Positions 37,987-49,342 of a DNA stretch of 64,000 bases are shown here, in pieces. Made by a program: the position numbers and the translations under genes. The notes beneath the pieces are model-generated. The model searched no databases, was not told the origin of the DNA, and worked only from the letters and a program-made list of their open reading frames with translations. The stretch lies in assembly GCA_025765615.1 (NCBI GenBank), contig JAIVFJ010000024.1:186001-250000 (forward strand). Direction: 5' to 3'. Every line of letters starts with the position of its first letter. Within the stretch, counting starts at the first letter, position 1. This DNA comes from Zopfochytrium polystomum. Lineage: Eukaryota; Chytridiomycota; Chytridiomycetes; Chytridiales; Chytridiaceae.

Positions 37987-39980
37987 ATGTCCGCGGTGCC
38001 TTCCACGTTGCCGCCTCCCCCGGAGGGGAGTGGGCCACCAGAGCCTGGAGCACTTCCTGGAACACAGCCCATGACGACGATGCTGCCCTTCCCGTCCCCG
38101 TCCGGCAACCTGGCCGTCGGCATGCCCGTCCGCGCCCAGGACTCGGTGCTGGCCCACCTCGCCCCACCAGAGCTCCTCCTGCTGGCGCCGCTGGTCTGCA
38201 AGCGCTGGCGCCGCGCCGTCCGCTCCAGCCTCTCGCCTCGCGTAGTCCTGCTCAACCTGCGCCTCATCGTCTCGGCTCCAAAGAATCGAGGAGCTGCGGC
38301 CGCTGCGTCTTGCGGACCGCCTCCCCCGGCTGCTCCGGACAACAGCAACAACGCGGACGGCCCGGGCCTCCCGCCCGGGAACCTGCACCTCCTCAACGAC
38401 GGCCTGGCTGACCGTCCATCGGCCCGTGCGTCGGCCATTGCATCCGTCACGATCCAGCGACCGGCGCCCTTGGACGCCTTTTGTTTCATTCCCGCGGACA
38501 CGGCCGCGCGACTGGGTTTGCGACCTTTGGCCGCGGCTGGCGAAGGAACCGTTGTTACGTGCAAATTCGAAGACGTGCCGACCACGGTCGAGGGGCTGCA
38601 GGCGTTCTTGGACGCCATTAAGACGGTGCTCAGGGGATGGCTCCCATCAAAGGCCTTGTTTCCTGATGACGAGGACGAGTCCCGGAGGATTGTGCTTGTT
38701 CCTTGGGGTAGGCTACTTTTCATCCCTATTGTTCCCACACACACCCTACCTTGACACCAAAACTGTATTTTTCACAGAGGTCCAGATTTCGGGGCACGAC
38801 TCCATTACAGCGCCAGAGGACTTGCAGTCTCTTGCAAGGCTTTTGGCCTTTTTCAATCCATCGATCTTCAAAATTGCCTTCCCTCCACCAATCCTGCTCC
38901 ACCTCTTACCTCCAGGCATTCAAGTGCTTCACCTGTTTACATGCCGCCAGCATATTGACCCGATCGACTTTTCGCCGCTCCGCCAGCTGGCATCCGGGCA
39001 GCCCTCGAATGGGCCACGTTTTGGTTCAAGCCTTGTGCGTTTGGTTCTTGACTCGCCACTGGATCCAGTGGAAACAGACAACAAAGGCTACGTAGACGCC
39101 GAAGATTTGGAAGACTTGCGATTCCTTGCGCCAACACTAAAGGAGCTGGGAGTGGGAGGCTATTTCCCGTTAACAAAGTAAGTGTGACGTCAGAGCTTGT
39201 GCAGTCCGAGAACGCCATACTGAACACTTTCGTCCGGGACAAGCTACCGCGAACTTCTACCGATTCTCCGTGAGATGAAGAATTTGACACGCTTGACCAT
39301 AAAAGGTACATGAGACATTCCTGAGGTGGTTACAGAGTAATTGACCAAATTGCACAGGCCTGGACCAGTCGGATATTCCCCCGTCTGATTTGGCAGAAAC
39401 TCTGCGATGCCTGACGAACCTTGAATCGCTGAACGACCTTTGTAATGTGGACTCCACCTTTTGGGCGGCGCTAGTGACTTCGTCCACCCCGCCTGCTCCT
39501 CGACTTCGGGAGCTGACGCTCCTGTGGGACCACCCGAGCACGCTTTTGATACGAGTCGGACTGGTCGGCGTCCTTCGATGCTTCCCCAAATCGCTCAAGA
39601 ACCTGCGCATTGACCTGACGGCCGTCGAAGACATTACTGCGCCGCCTGTGCCCACACCGCAGGAGGATGACAGGCAGACGCCGGAAGATGCAGCGCACGA
39701 AACGGTGCAGCGGCTGGCCGGATTGTCGATTGACGAGGGCACTCCCAGCCCCGCGGCGGCGGCGGCGCCGTTGGCCCTAACGCCGATGGACGTACTGACG
39801 GAGGTTGCGCGGATGGCGGTGGCGCAAAAGGCGGGGGTGCTGCCGGTGACGGAGCTGGAGGAGATACTGGTGGTGGGGTTGCGGCCGTCGCTCGAGGAGC
39901 TTGCGCTCGTCGGCAAGCTGAACATGGACGCGGCCGAGAGGCTCGGGCCGCGGCTTCGGTTCAAGGGTGCGCGGCATTAG
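37987..39980 (+). CDS. F-box protein with leucine-rich C-terminal region, 4 exons
   Basis: Exons 37987-38707, 38778-39177, 39244-39305 and 39358-39980 join to 1806 nt (601 residues). An F-box-like helix bundle lies near residues 52-85 (LAHLAPPELLLLAPLVCKRW, then RRAVRSSLSPRVVLLNL), which would bind Skp1 in an SCF ubiquitin ligase. The rest shows irregular leucine-rich repeats (LREMKNLTRLTIKG, TLRCLTNLESLNDL, RLRELTLLWDHPS, PKSLKNLRIDLT, PSLEELALVGKL), the usual substrate-binding part. An Ala/Pro-rich stretch interrupts the repeats. The start lies 217 bp after the Dop1 stop on the same strand. Target unknown; the F-box is divergent, so Skp1 binding is likely but not certain. Confidence 0.72.
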
Positions 39981-40067
39981 TTGGAAGAAAGAAGAGGGCA
40001 GGCTTGCGCGATCGGCGATCGAGGTGAAAGTGTTGTATGTACTACGAGCAACCAAGAGAGAGAGAAA

Positions 40068-40107
<40 letters not shown>

Positions 40108-40419
40108 GGAATGTCAGGTAACCAACCAATCCAACGTAAACAATCGGATCGGGACCCTTTCTTCTTCTTTTTCTTTTTTTTTTTTTTTTCTTTTTTTCTT
40201 TTGTTTCTCTCAAGGATTGACAGGCTCATTGCTCCAACCTGCGTACGCGACGCGTCGAGGAAAAAGGGTAGGAAAAAAAAAAAAAAGAAGAAAAAAAAAG
40301 TCACCTCACGCTTCAATCTTGTCGTCAAAGAGCGTTCCAGCTGACCCCGCGTCACCACAAGAATCTCCCTTCCCACTCTACCTCGCCGGCCGGCCACAAA
40401 GCCCCCCTCACCAGAAACG
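39981..40419. other. Intergenic region with A/T homopolymers
   Basis: 439 bp between the F-box gene and the aquaporin gene, both on plus. It holds a 36-base A-tract (about 40070-40105), T-rich runs near 40167-40200 and A-rich runs near 40275-40301. These create artificial Lys/Phe reading frames. No gene seen. Confidence 0.6.
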
Positions 40420-40766
40420 ATGGGCTCCTTCCAAAAAATGAACGAGTTTGACGAACTCAAGAGCGACGACCAGCACGTCCTGGACATTGAACGGTCGGCG
40501 GCGCACGCGGAGCCGTCCCACGGCGGCGGCGGAATCGGCGAAGAGGACGAAATCGTCGTACGCCCGGCCGCCCAGGCCGAGCAGGACGAGGACGCGCCAG
40601 GCTACTTCAGCTGGAACCCTTTGGACTGGTACAACGACCTCAAGAAGGAGTTTGAGGAGTTTTCGTGGTCCATGACGGAGCGGAAGCGAGTGGTAAACTC
40701 CAGGGGGGGGGGAGGATTCCTCGCTAAGAAACCTTGTCCCTCTCGGCTTCGAACCCTTGCATCCTC

Positions 40767-40817
<51 letters not shown>

Positions 40818-42119
40818 CGCAAAAGCTTCTGCGCGCGGTATTCGGCGAAGGCCTGTGCACGTTCCTCTTCCTGTTTATCGTCGAAGCGACGGCAGTCAAC
40901 AACAGCCGCCAGGCGACACCCGAGAACCTGGTGCTCGGCGCGATTTCCACGGCGTTCTGCAGCATCGCGCTCATCTACTCGTTCGCCGACGTCTCGGGCG
41001 CCCACTTCAACCCGGCCGTCACGTTTGCCACCATCGTGACTGGAAAGGTGTCGCTGAGGAAAGGTAGGGGGCCGTGGTGTGTGTGTGTGTTTGTGTGTGG
41101 AGGTGGAAGGGGATGGTTTGTCAGCTTATTCCCAATCTAGCCGACTCTTCCTGAGTGGTGGGCGCAACCCGCAGTATTTCCTCCCCACAACGCGACGCAC
41201 ACTCCAAACACTCACACTCACGCTCACACTGATCCCTCCGAAAAAAAAAAAAAATGAAAAAAAAAAACCCTCCCTTCAGGCCTCGCGTTCATCGCGATCC
41301 AAATGTTTGCTGGCGTGATCGCGACCCGCGGCGCTAATGGCGGTGTTCCCCAAGCCGCACGACGGCAACTTCAAGGGACATTCCGTCGTCGGTCGTCGTC
41401 GACATGGACAGCAGCGCGCACCTAGTGAACGCCTTTTTCATGGAGGTCGTGCTCACGTTTATCCTCGTCTACGTCATCTTTGCGACCGCGTTCGACACGG
41501 GTAAGTGAGAGCGGGGAGTAGAGAGCGTGCGCGTGCGCTTTCGCGCCGGCGGTCTTTCTTAAATCACAATTTTTTTGGTTCCCAGTCGACACGACCAACA
41601 GCGTCAAGGTTGCCGGCAGCGGAAGGACCAAAAACTCGGAGGCCGGCAAGAACTTGACCATCTACGTGAGGAGCCGTCGCGCCGCCTTTTGTTTCAACCC
41701 TCTTTTTTTTTTTAAATTTTTTAATCAAACGTATTTCTCTTTTTCTGCCCACCCCACTAGACGACCTCCGGCAACACCAAAGCCGGCTTCGCGCCCATCG
41801 CCATCGGGTTCACCCTCGGCTTCCTCGGCCTCCTCGGCGGCTCCGTGTCCGGCGGCGCGTTCAACCCGGCCCGCGTCTTTGGACCCGCCGTCCTGACCGG
41901 AAACTTTAGTCACAACTGGTGAGGGAGGTTGGGGGGAAGTGAGTGGGTAGAAGTGGGCCAATATTTCAGTTCAACCTTTGTTTAATCTTTTCAAAAATTC
42001 ATCCCCGTCCCTGAACAAAACGACGCGTTCCGGTCCTGCTCATAGGTTGTACTGGTGAGTAGAAACATCCGCTGCGCGTCTCGCGGCGCCGAGCCACATC
42101 CCTTGTATGCTCGCAGCTC

Positions 42120-42171
<52 letters not shown>

Positions 42172-42322
42172 GACGCTTTTCACTCAGTGGAAACCACGCA
42201 CCCACACTCACAGGATCGGAGACTTTATCGGCGCCGCGCTCGCTGGCTGGACCCAGGCGTGCTTTGCACACGAAGCCGTCCAGCACTCGCACGCCGCCAC
42301 CACAAAGACGCGCGCCAAGTGA
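40420..42322 (+). CDS. Aquaporin (MIP family), 7 exons, two apparent frameshifts
   Basis: Exons: 40420-40692, 40826-41063, 41280-41500, 41586-41665, 41761-41918, 42046-42054 and 42214-42322, about 361 residues once two extra bases are discounted. The channel halves carry NPA boxes in GAHFNPAVTFA and GGAFNPARVFG; the Arg after the second NPA is the selectivity-filter residue of aquaporins. A ~90-residue acidic cytosolic N-terminus precedes helix 1. The sixth exon is only nine bases and encodes the middle of HNWLYWIG. Exon 3 changes frame twice, near the CCC at 41325-41327 and the GG at 41391-41392; both act as +1 insertions, and its length is two bases over the required phase. Between them the protein continues sensibly (ALMAVFPKPHDGNFKGH). 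Either assembly errors or a recent pseudogene. Water or glycerol transport. Confidence 0.82.
40768..40815 (+). repeat. A48 homopolymer in aquaporin intron 1
   Basis: Forty-eight A's in a row lie 10 bp upstream of the exon 2 acceptor (AG at 40824-40825). Confidence 0.95.
42124..42170 (+). repeat. T47 homopolymer in aquaporin intron 6
   Basis: Forty-seven T's lie between the 9-nt microexon and the last exon, 43 bp upstream of the acceptor. In transcript sense it is a very long polyuridine tract and may help recognition of the last acceptor. Confidence 0.95.
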
Positions 42323-42694
42323 TACGAGTGAGAAGTGTGTGCCAAATGACAAGCCCTGGTGCCCAAGTAGATTGGCGCTCTGGAGCAGGCACCCTCCCAC
42401 CTTGTTTTCAAAGACTTAGAGGATTTCAAACCCGTTCTGTTTCTGTCCGCTTCTATAAAAGAGAAACCCCCTCACCCTCGCCTTCCCTCCTCAAGAAGCC
42501 GTCATCTTTCATTAAATAAAAAATCAACCGTTGTTTTCATCGACGTTTCCCGTACCCCGTTTCAACCTCCCGCCCCGGATATAAATGATGGAATGGAGGA
42601 AAAATCCATCTCCAGAAAAGAAGAATATCCAACAACAACACCGACCCCGGACCCGAGACACCTCCCCCCCTTCCCGCCGACCCACCCTCCCAAC
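42323..42694. other. Convergent intergenic region, aquaporin / PPR gene
   Basis: 372 bp between two genes that end toward each other. An AAATAAAAAATC stretch near 42513-42525 could serve as a plus-strand poly(A) signal for the aquaporin gene. Otherwise CT-rich and without coding signal. Confidence 0.5.
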
Positions 42695-45600
42695 CTACTT
42701 CCTCTTCGAATCCCAATACTGCTGTATCCGCTCCTTCTCCTTTGTGATGCGCCGTCTCTCCAATGCTTGCTGCCTTTGGTCCACGCCAATGGCTTCCCAC
42801 CCCCACCACTTCTTGCCGATCGATTTCAGCCGAAGCGCTTTCTGCACCTCGATCAGCCGGTCGCCCGAGCCGACCGCCTCTGTCGGGAGGGCCGTTGCCG
42901 GGGGGCAGAGCGCTTGCAGCTTACGCAGGGGCTTGACGTTGCCCGCTTCGGACAGTTCGCGGATCTTTTCTACGAGGACTTCAATGTCACGGTAGAACAC
43001 TTGCGGGAGATAGAACGGATAGCGGAAGGATCTCGTTCGCTCAAGAAGGCGGAGGGCTTCGCTGATTTTGTCCAGTCTGAATGAAAGAAAAAAAAGAGGC
43101 AGTTTTCAGTATCGAGCGCGGAACGAAGAAAACAACAACTCAAAAATACAGAAAACATTGCCAAAGTACCTTGCCATCCCGTTGATCATATTGATAAAAC
43201 TGGTGGCGACACTTTTCCTTCCGCGGCCTTCCATCATCCGGAGGGCCTCGCGCTCTTCTTCCGTTTTTTTCTTCTTCCCGAACCGCGACTCCATCAGCGT
43301 GTCCCACGCCAAAAACTTTTGCCAGATCCTGTCCGCGTCGCTCCGAAGCGCCATCTTGTCGCGACAAACCGTGCCCAACGCCAGCCGGAACGTTTTGCCC
43401 GTCCGCAATACTTTGGGCATTGGTCGTGAGGCTGTCAGATTCGTGCTGTTAGGAGCGGCGGCCGGAGGAGGGGGGTTGTCCGCAAGCTGTTGACTGCTGG
43501 AGACGAGGAGTGCTGCAGGGTCGTTTGAAGGCTTTTGGGTGCCGAGAGTTGGGACAATGTTTGTCTTGAATTCAGGGAGCTCGTCTGGATCGTCCTCGTA
43601 GTGGGTGTCAAAGACGTTGATCGCTTTAAATGTCATTGGAGCTCGGAATTGGCATAGCGTGTGAAGGTAGGTATCGACAATGCTGGAATTCACACGTGGG
43701 ATGAGACTCGGGTTGAGGTATCCAAAGTGCGGAGGAAGATCTGCCTGTGTGGACCCTTCTGTCGCTGAACTTGAAGTGCCTTTGTCCTCGAAAAAGTAGT
43801 GCAAGGTGACAAGATAATCCTTGAGCCGATCCGCGTCCAGAACGGCGGCGTGGAAGGATGGGTCTTTGCAATCGAATAGAAGCATCGGGGCGCCAAGTTT
43901 AGCAATTTGTGAATCTGTGGGTGGACCTTTTGGCCTCGCGGAATCTGATGAGCCGGACTCGGTCGACATATCCAGATCATCGAAAACCGAGGTAGTGCCT
44001 CCAGTTACAAGGTGTAGGTCGTCCTCAGAGTCAGGCTTCATCGCAGGGATCTGACGACCCATCCGTCGTGCAAAGTGAAGATCCTTTCTGATTGTTCTGT
44101 TTGCCTGCCGCGCGGACGAAAGCGCTTTAAACATTTTTTGGAACGAAAAATAGTCCGGAACAAGGCCGGCAACCTCTTGCATCTCGTTCCATATCTTTCG
44201 CGCACGAACCAAATCGTGGCCAGTGGCGGCGACGCCGAGAAGCACGTTGAATGTCCATCGGGACGGCGCAAAGCCGTCACGCCGCATTTGCTCAACAAGA
44301 GACCAGGCTTCATGGTAATAGTCTGGCCGCGATCCGCACGCTTGTATGAGGGAGTTGTAGGTTACATCACTGGGAACCCATCCGCGCTCGAGCATTTCCT
44401 TGAACAGGCTGAGGGCCCGCTCCGCCTCTCCGGCCCTCGCGCAGGCGTGCAGCATCAACGTGTAAACCACCGAGTCCGGTTCGACAACTTCAGTGCGAAG
44501 ATGATCAAAGGTTTTCCACGCGCGAGGAAGATCATCAGACTTGATGCAGCCTTTGATAAGAGTGGTGTAGATTGGCAGGTTTGGAGCGATACCGCGCTGC
44601 TTCATATTGTTATACACTTTAAATGCGCCGGCCAAATCAAGGCCGGTGACGCAAGCCTTTATCAAAATGCTGAAGCTGACAACGTCCGGCTGCATAGATT
44701 TAGAGATGCGAATCCGTTGGAAAATCTGAGCTGCATTTTTGATATCGCCAACGTTCGCATAAGCGTCCATAAGGCCGTTATATGCTTCCAGTCCAGGATT
44801 AACACCAGTCGCGGTCTTGATCATGTCAAAAGCCTTTTGAGCCTCCTTTGGCCGCCTGAGCAGCGAGTTGACATCAATGACGCGTAGGATGTCTTCCATC
44901 GAAACTGCCGATTCCCCTTCCTCCTCCACAAGTGCCAATGAGCCTCCTTTCCTTGCTCTACGTTGCTGTTTACTCGCCAATATTCTGGACATCTTGGTCT
45001 GCACCACAGCCGCATCCAACTCGAGGTCCGTCAGTTCTTTCTCCGTCTGCCGCGAACTATTCAAAACCGAGGACTTGAGATGCGCTAAATAGTCCGGGTC
45101 CAGCTTGGAAGCCATCAAGGGGCTTGAAGTTGTAGCGACGGGGGACCGCACGGGGCTCGCGAGGATGCGAAAGAGCTGGCTCATCTCCGTTGCTTCAAAC
45201 AGTTTGCTGTCGCCGTCCTCGACCTCGTCCGACTCGTTGCCCACAAGTGAGGAGGGGAAGCTCTCGTACTCGGCCGTGATGGAAGACGCGTCCGCACCCG
45301 GTGGTGGTGGAAAGTCGAATTCGTCCAAATCGAGTGGTGGTGTTTGGCTGCTGCGAACAAAGGGAGAGGACGAGAAGGAGCGAGATGGCGGCGTCCATGA
45401 CAAGGAACAGCTCGTTAATTGTCGAATCTGAATCTGGTGCGCTGGGGCTGACGAGGAAGGTGCGAGCAGGCATGACCGCAACTGGCGCCAGGTGGAGAAA
45501 TGCGGCGGCGAATATAGAGCAATGGGATCACGGGAGGCAGTACGGCAGTTCTCCGTGAGCAATGGAGGTCGGTGCCCTTGACTCCGCCGGCACGCTTTCG

Positions 45601-45751
45601 CCGTGTGAGACGAAACGTAAAGGGACCACCGGTACGCCGTCACGGAGGCTGGAGGATCGTTGGAAAAGCCACGATCGGAGCGACGTCCCTGACAGGAAGG
45701 ACCGAGGGTCTGTAGGTTCCAAGCGCGAGCGGGTCTTGCGGACCGCAGCAT
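42695..45751 (-). CDS. Mitochondrial pentatricopeptide-repeat (PPR) protein, 2 exons
   Basis: Exons 43170-45751 and 42695-43076 join in phase to 2964 nt (987 residues). The N-terminus (MLRSARPARAWNLQ, then Arg/Ser-rich) is a likely mitochondrial targeting sequence, and this ATG was chosen for that reason over a frame extending upstream. About five to six PPR units lie near residues 310-560 (AYNGLMDAYANVGDIKNA, SFSILIKACVTGLDLAGA, IYTTLIKGCIKSDDLPRA, VYTLMLHACARAGEAERA, TYNSLIQACGSRPDYYHE). PPR proteins bind organellar RNA and steer its processing, stability or translation. The C-terminal half has no repeat I recognise and ends in a basic helix (QRQQALERRRITKEKERI). The start is only 74 bp from the stop codon of the upstream Erj5 gene. 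Confidence 0.88.
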
Positions 45752-45825
45752 GGAGGTAGCCAGCAATTCGCAGAGCGGCAGGAAACCAAAAAAAGAGAAG
45801 GAAAAACAAATTTCTATTATTGCTT

Positions 45826-47520
45826 TCAAGCCGAGGAATTCTTCCTCTGCTCCTGAAGAGCCTGCTGCCTCTTAATGAGTTCCGCCTTCGAAATCACAAC
45901 GCCAGACTTGGATTTAATCTGTCCAGGTCCAACGCGCTTTCGCACAATGCGGGGCGAGGGTTCCGCCTGCTCTTCTCCCTCCTCCCCGTCCTCAGCGCTG
46001 TTCTCTTGACGGTTCTGTCGCCGCTGGCGTTGTTCTCTAAACTTAGCAGTCAAGGACCCCTTCTTTCCAGCGGCGATAGCCGCGCGCGCCTCCGCCTTTT
46101 TGTTAATTCCGGTCACTCGAACGTCTCCGTCTTCGTCAACGAATGGGCTGTCATCGTCGTCTTCGTCTTCCTCGTCTTCATCCTCGTTCCAGGCTGCGGC
46201 GGCCGTTTTACCTTCAAAGAACACTGCGTCCTCATCTTTCCCCTTCCTCTTCTTCTTCGTCTCCGTCTTCTCGCCGGAGATCATTCGCCAGGTGGCAGTA
46301 GGAAGAGTCACAAATAAGAGCCTGTAGGTCCATATCGGCAGCTGAATGAGGAGAATATTCGTAATTTTTGGCTTCGCAGCGTCGACCTGCTCCTGCAAGT
46401 AAAGAATCTCTTCGTCCTCTTCCACCGAGTTTTCAAAGTCTTCCGCGATCTCTTTCATTTCCGGGAACTTTAGAATTTCGGCCACAGCAACACCTGATCG
46501 AATTGCTTTCTTCACGCTGGCCGGTGGCTCCGCGAGACCGGCACGCTTGATCATCTTTCGAAGATGAGTGTAGGTCAGGTCGTCGGCATTGTTCTTCGTG
46601 GTGCTTTCACGGCTGGCCCGCTCTGCTCCCAAGCGTCTCTTCTTCAAGATGTATAAAATCCAGGATGTCAAGTACTGAGTGAAACTGATCGCGACCACAA
46701 CAAAAGTGGAGATGAATGTCACACCGGGCTTGTAACTGTGAAATGCAAGAGTAAGTACATGACGGCAACACAAAGAAGACGAAGCAAATGCCTACCGGGC
46801 AATGAAGTATCCAGTGCCACGCCACCGGGGGATTCCTCGGGCAAGGTGGCGATCGTAGCGTTCTCGAGAGTCAGCATCTTTTAAGATGGCATTGATCGAA
46901 GTCAGCAAAGCGTACCTGAAGAATTTTGCAGTGAGCTTGTGAGAAACAGGAAAACAAGAAGAAGAAAAAAACAACAATAACAGAAAAAAGGGAGAGAGAG
47001 AGCCGAAAGATAACCCACAGGGCCGAGGTGTCCTTTTCAGGGTTCTTGTCAGGATGCAAAGCCAGGGACGCCTTTCGGTAGGCCTTTGTGATCTCGGCCG
47101 ACGAGCTCTTTGGAGTCACGCCGAGAACATTGTAGAAGTCGACCTTGTTGCCGTCCTCGTCCTTTTCGCCTTTCAGCTTCACAAGCGAGTCGTACTGATC
47201 GTGTTTTTGTTTTTTTTTTTTTTTTTTTTTTTTTTTTTGAACCAAGGATGGATGCGTGGGAGCGGTGGGAGGGATGGGTGGAGGGATGTATGAGAGAGCA
47301 TTCGCGAGAAAGGCAACAGAGGGAGAGGGTGAGGGAGGGATGGTGCATATGGGAAATGAGCGCGCGCGCGAAGGCGCACCAGGTCGAAGATCTCGTAGTC
47401 GGCCTGCTCCCACGCTCGCACAGCCGCGGCACACCAGCCAACCAGCACGAACAGCGCGAGTGCGGCAGCGAAGAGAGAAAGAGAGCGGTGGCGGCAGCCG
47501 CGGCTTCCCTCCCCAGGCAT
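45826..47520 (-). CDS. ER membrane J-domain protein, Erj5-like, 4 exons
   Basis: Exons: 47380-47520, 47019-47194, 46796-46915 and 45826-46735 join in phase to 1347 nt (448 residues). A signal peptide (LFAAALALFVLVGWCAAAVRA) is followed by a J-domain (~65-130) with DFYNVLGV and the HPD motif at residues 94-96, which stimulates the ATPase of an Hsp70, in the ER lumen BiP/Kar2. Two transmembrane segments follow (FISTFVVVAISFTQYLTSWI and LLIQLPIWTYRLLFVTLP). The tail is acidic then basic, with a long Glu/Asp run (NEDEDEEDEDDDD). This layout matches fungal Erj5 and animal DNAJC1-like proteins. Intron 1 contains a T/A homopolymer at about 47211-47238. The 3' end nearly touches the PPR gene. Confidence 0.88.
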
Positions 47521-47611
47521 TGTGCTGAGGGTTTTTTTTTTTTTTTTTTTTTTTTTTCGTCCTCGATCTTTTTTTTTTTTTTTCTTTTTTTTTTTTTTTT
47601 TCTTCTTTCCT

Positions 47612-49342
47612 TCATTCTTTCTTTATGGAAAAAAAAATGCCCGCAGCAGCCTCAGTAGCACCTCCCGCCCCAACAACCCCGCCTACGCCAGCCGACCCTG
47701 CAGCCGCGACCGAGGCCCCAACAGCTGACGCCAGCTGCGTCGGGAGTCCCTGTAAAATGCTCAACACCGACTCGACAACGTCCTTGGCCGCGTCCCGCGC
47801 CGCTCCGCCAAGCAGGCGCACCGCGTCCAGGTCGTGCTCCAGCTCAACCGCCTGCAAAACCTCGTCAAGCCACTTCACCTCCTTCCCGTGCGACTCGGTG
47901 ACCGTCACATTTGTGATGCGCACCACCGCCGCTCCAGAGCCCCACTCGCCGCCCGCCAGGCCAGACACGGCCCCGTTCAGCGCTCCCTGCAGGAACCCCC
48001 CGCGCCGACGACAGCAAGCCTTGCACTGGGCGGGACACCACTGTTGGAATGATTTCGATGCTGACGGGCACACGCTTGGTCCGCTTGTGAAGGTGCACGC
48101 CGGTCACTACGCCCGAAGCAAATGTCGAGCCATTTAGTTGAACATCGAAACCGACAGATCCAAGCCGCAGTCCCAGTGGTGGTGGTTTCGAAAACTGCAA
48201 AACAAGCCCTGTTGAAAAGCTTGTCATCGTTGATTCTATCGGTAGCTGCGATATTTCCAGTCCAGGGAGAAGGCTTTCATGCGGTAGGCGCTCCAGCGAT
48301 TCTGGCGCCGGGTTCGGTGATAGGGTTGAGGATTGTGACGCGGTTGCATTCTCTCCGCTTGATGATGAGGTGACTGGTGGAATGACTAATTCTTCGGCTG
48401 CCGCAGCTGCTGATGATGACGCCGGTGTCTCCAAGATCTTTTTCTCTTCTTTTATAGAGGTCTGAGGCTTCAGCTTTTGTGAATCCAAGTAGGTTGCGAG
48501 TGCCTTTTGGGTTTCAGCTAAAATAAAAACGATTGTGATCAGCGCTTCCCGACCCGTGTCCAAAAAGATTCAGACCTTGTGAATGCTCAAGGTCAATAAT
48601 CTTCTCCAGAGGCACCTTGCTCAAAATGACGCGTCCCATAAGCTGTATTGAGGCATTGAGGTTCACCTTTATAGAAATTCCAGAGACCGATTTCTGGTTG
48701 ACCCTGAGATTAGAAACGGTGATGGACCGGTGGTTTTTTTCTAAAGCAAACCTGGACGAAAATCCTTCGGAGTACCGCCTTCACGTTCTTGCTGTTCAAC
48801 ACGGTTACCACCACCCGCTTTTGTCGAACCCACAAGTCGCTCTTTCCAGTGATGACGATGGGATCCGACAACGCCACTTTCGCCAGAGGAACGCTGGTGT
48901 CGGGTCCGGTCACGTGCGATATGAAGACGGTTGGGGCGGCGATCCCGGCGCTAAGCCACGACCAAGGAAGCTTGGTTTCCAGAACATGCAGTGCGACACG
49001 GAGGTCCACGCCCGTCTCTGTAAACTTGAGGATCGTCAGATCGTGACTGGGAATGATGGAGTTGGAGGGAGGAAGGGGAGAGGGGGGAGGGGCGCGCGTT
49101 AAGTTTTGGTGAAGCGCTCTCGAGCCGCCATGTGACCCGCCCTCTCAGACAGCCCCTCATCACCCCGATCCTCACCAGACGACCAGCTTGTCCAGCGGCG
49201 CGCGGCCGATGGTGGCGCGAATGAAGTTGGGCAGGAAGAAGGCGACGAAGACGGCGAGCAGGCCACAGGCAAGGGCAAGGGTTCCGAGGCCCAGGACGCC
49301 CAGGAAGAGCCACAGCCCGTCAACGTCCGTGTGGGCCGCCAT
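47612..49342 (-). CDS. Membrane-anchored LEA/DUF3712-like protein, 4 exons, frame problems
   Basis: Proposed exons 49176-49342, 48752-49046, 48576-48703 and 47612-48517. The start ATG is followed closely by one hydrophobic helix (LGLGTLALACGLLAVFVAFF), then a beta-rich region (VALSDPIVITGKSDLWV, VNLNASIQLMGRVIL, PLGLRLGSVGFDVQLNG, AAVVRITNVTVTESHGKEV). N-terminal anchor plus repeated LEA-like beta domains resembles fungal DUF3712/Tag1-type proteins of the vacuole, but this is tentative. Two spots break the frame: the exon 3 acceptor has one base too many (CCC at 48702-48704), and the last exon shifts at the C6 run 47996-48001. The second could instead be a 40-nt intron (GTGCAA...TGCAG in sense), which is phase-consistent but shorter than others here. 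Confidence 0.55.

Noticed and set aside
39967..40441. Lys-rich and Phe-rich ORFs
   Set aside because: Created by A and T homopolymers between the F-box and aquaporin genes.
42585..43084. Plus-strand ORFs over the aquaporin/PPR junction
   Set aside because: They are antisense to the last PPR exon (42695-43076), whose frame continues the upstream exon in phase.
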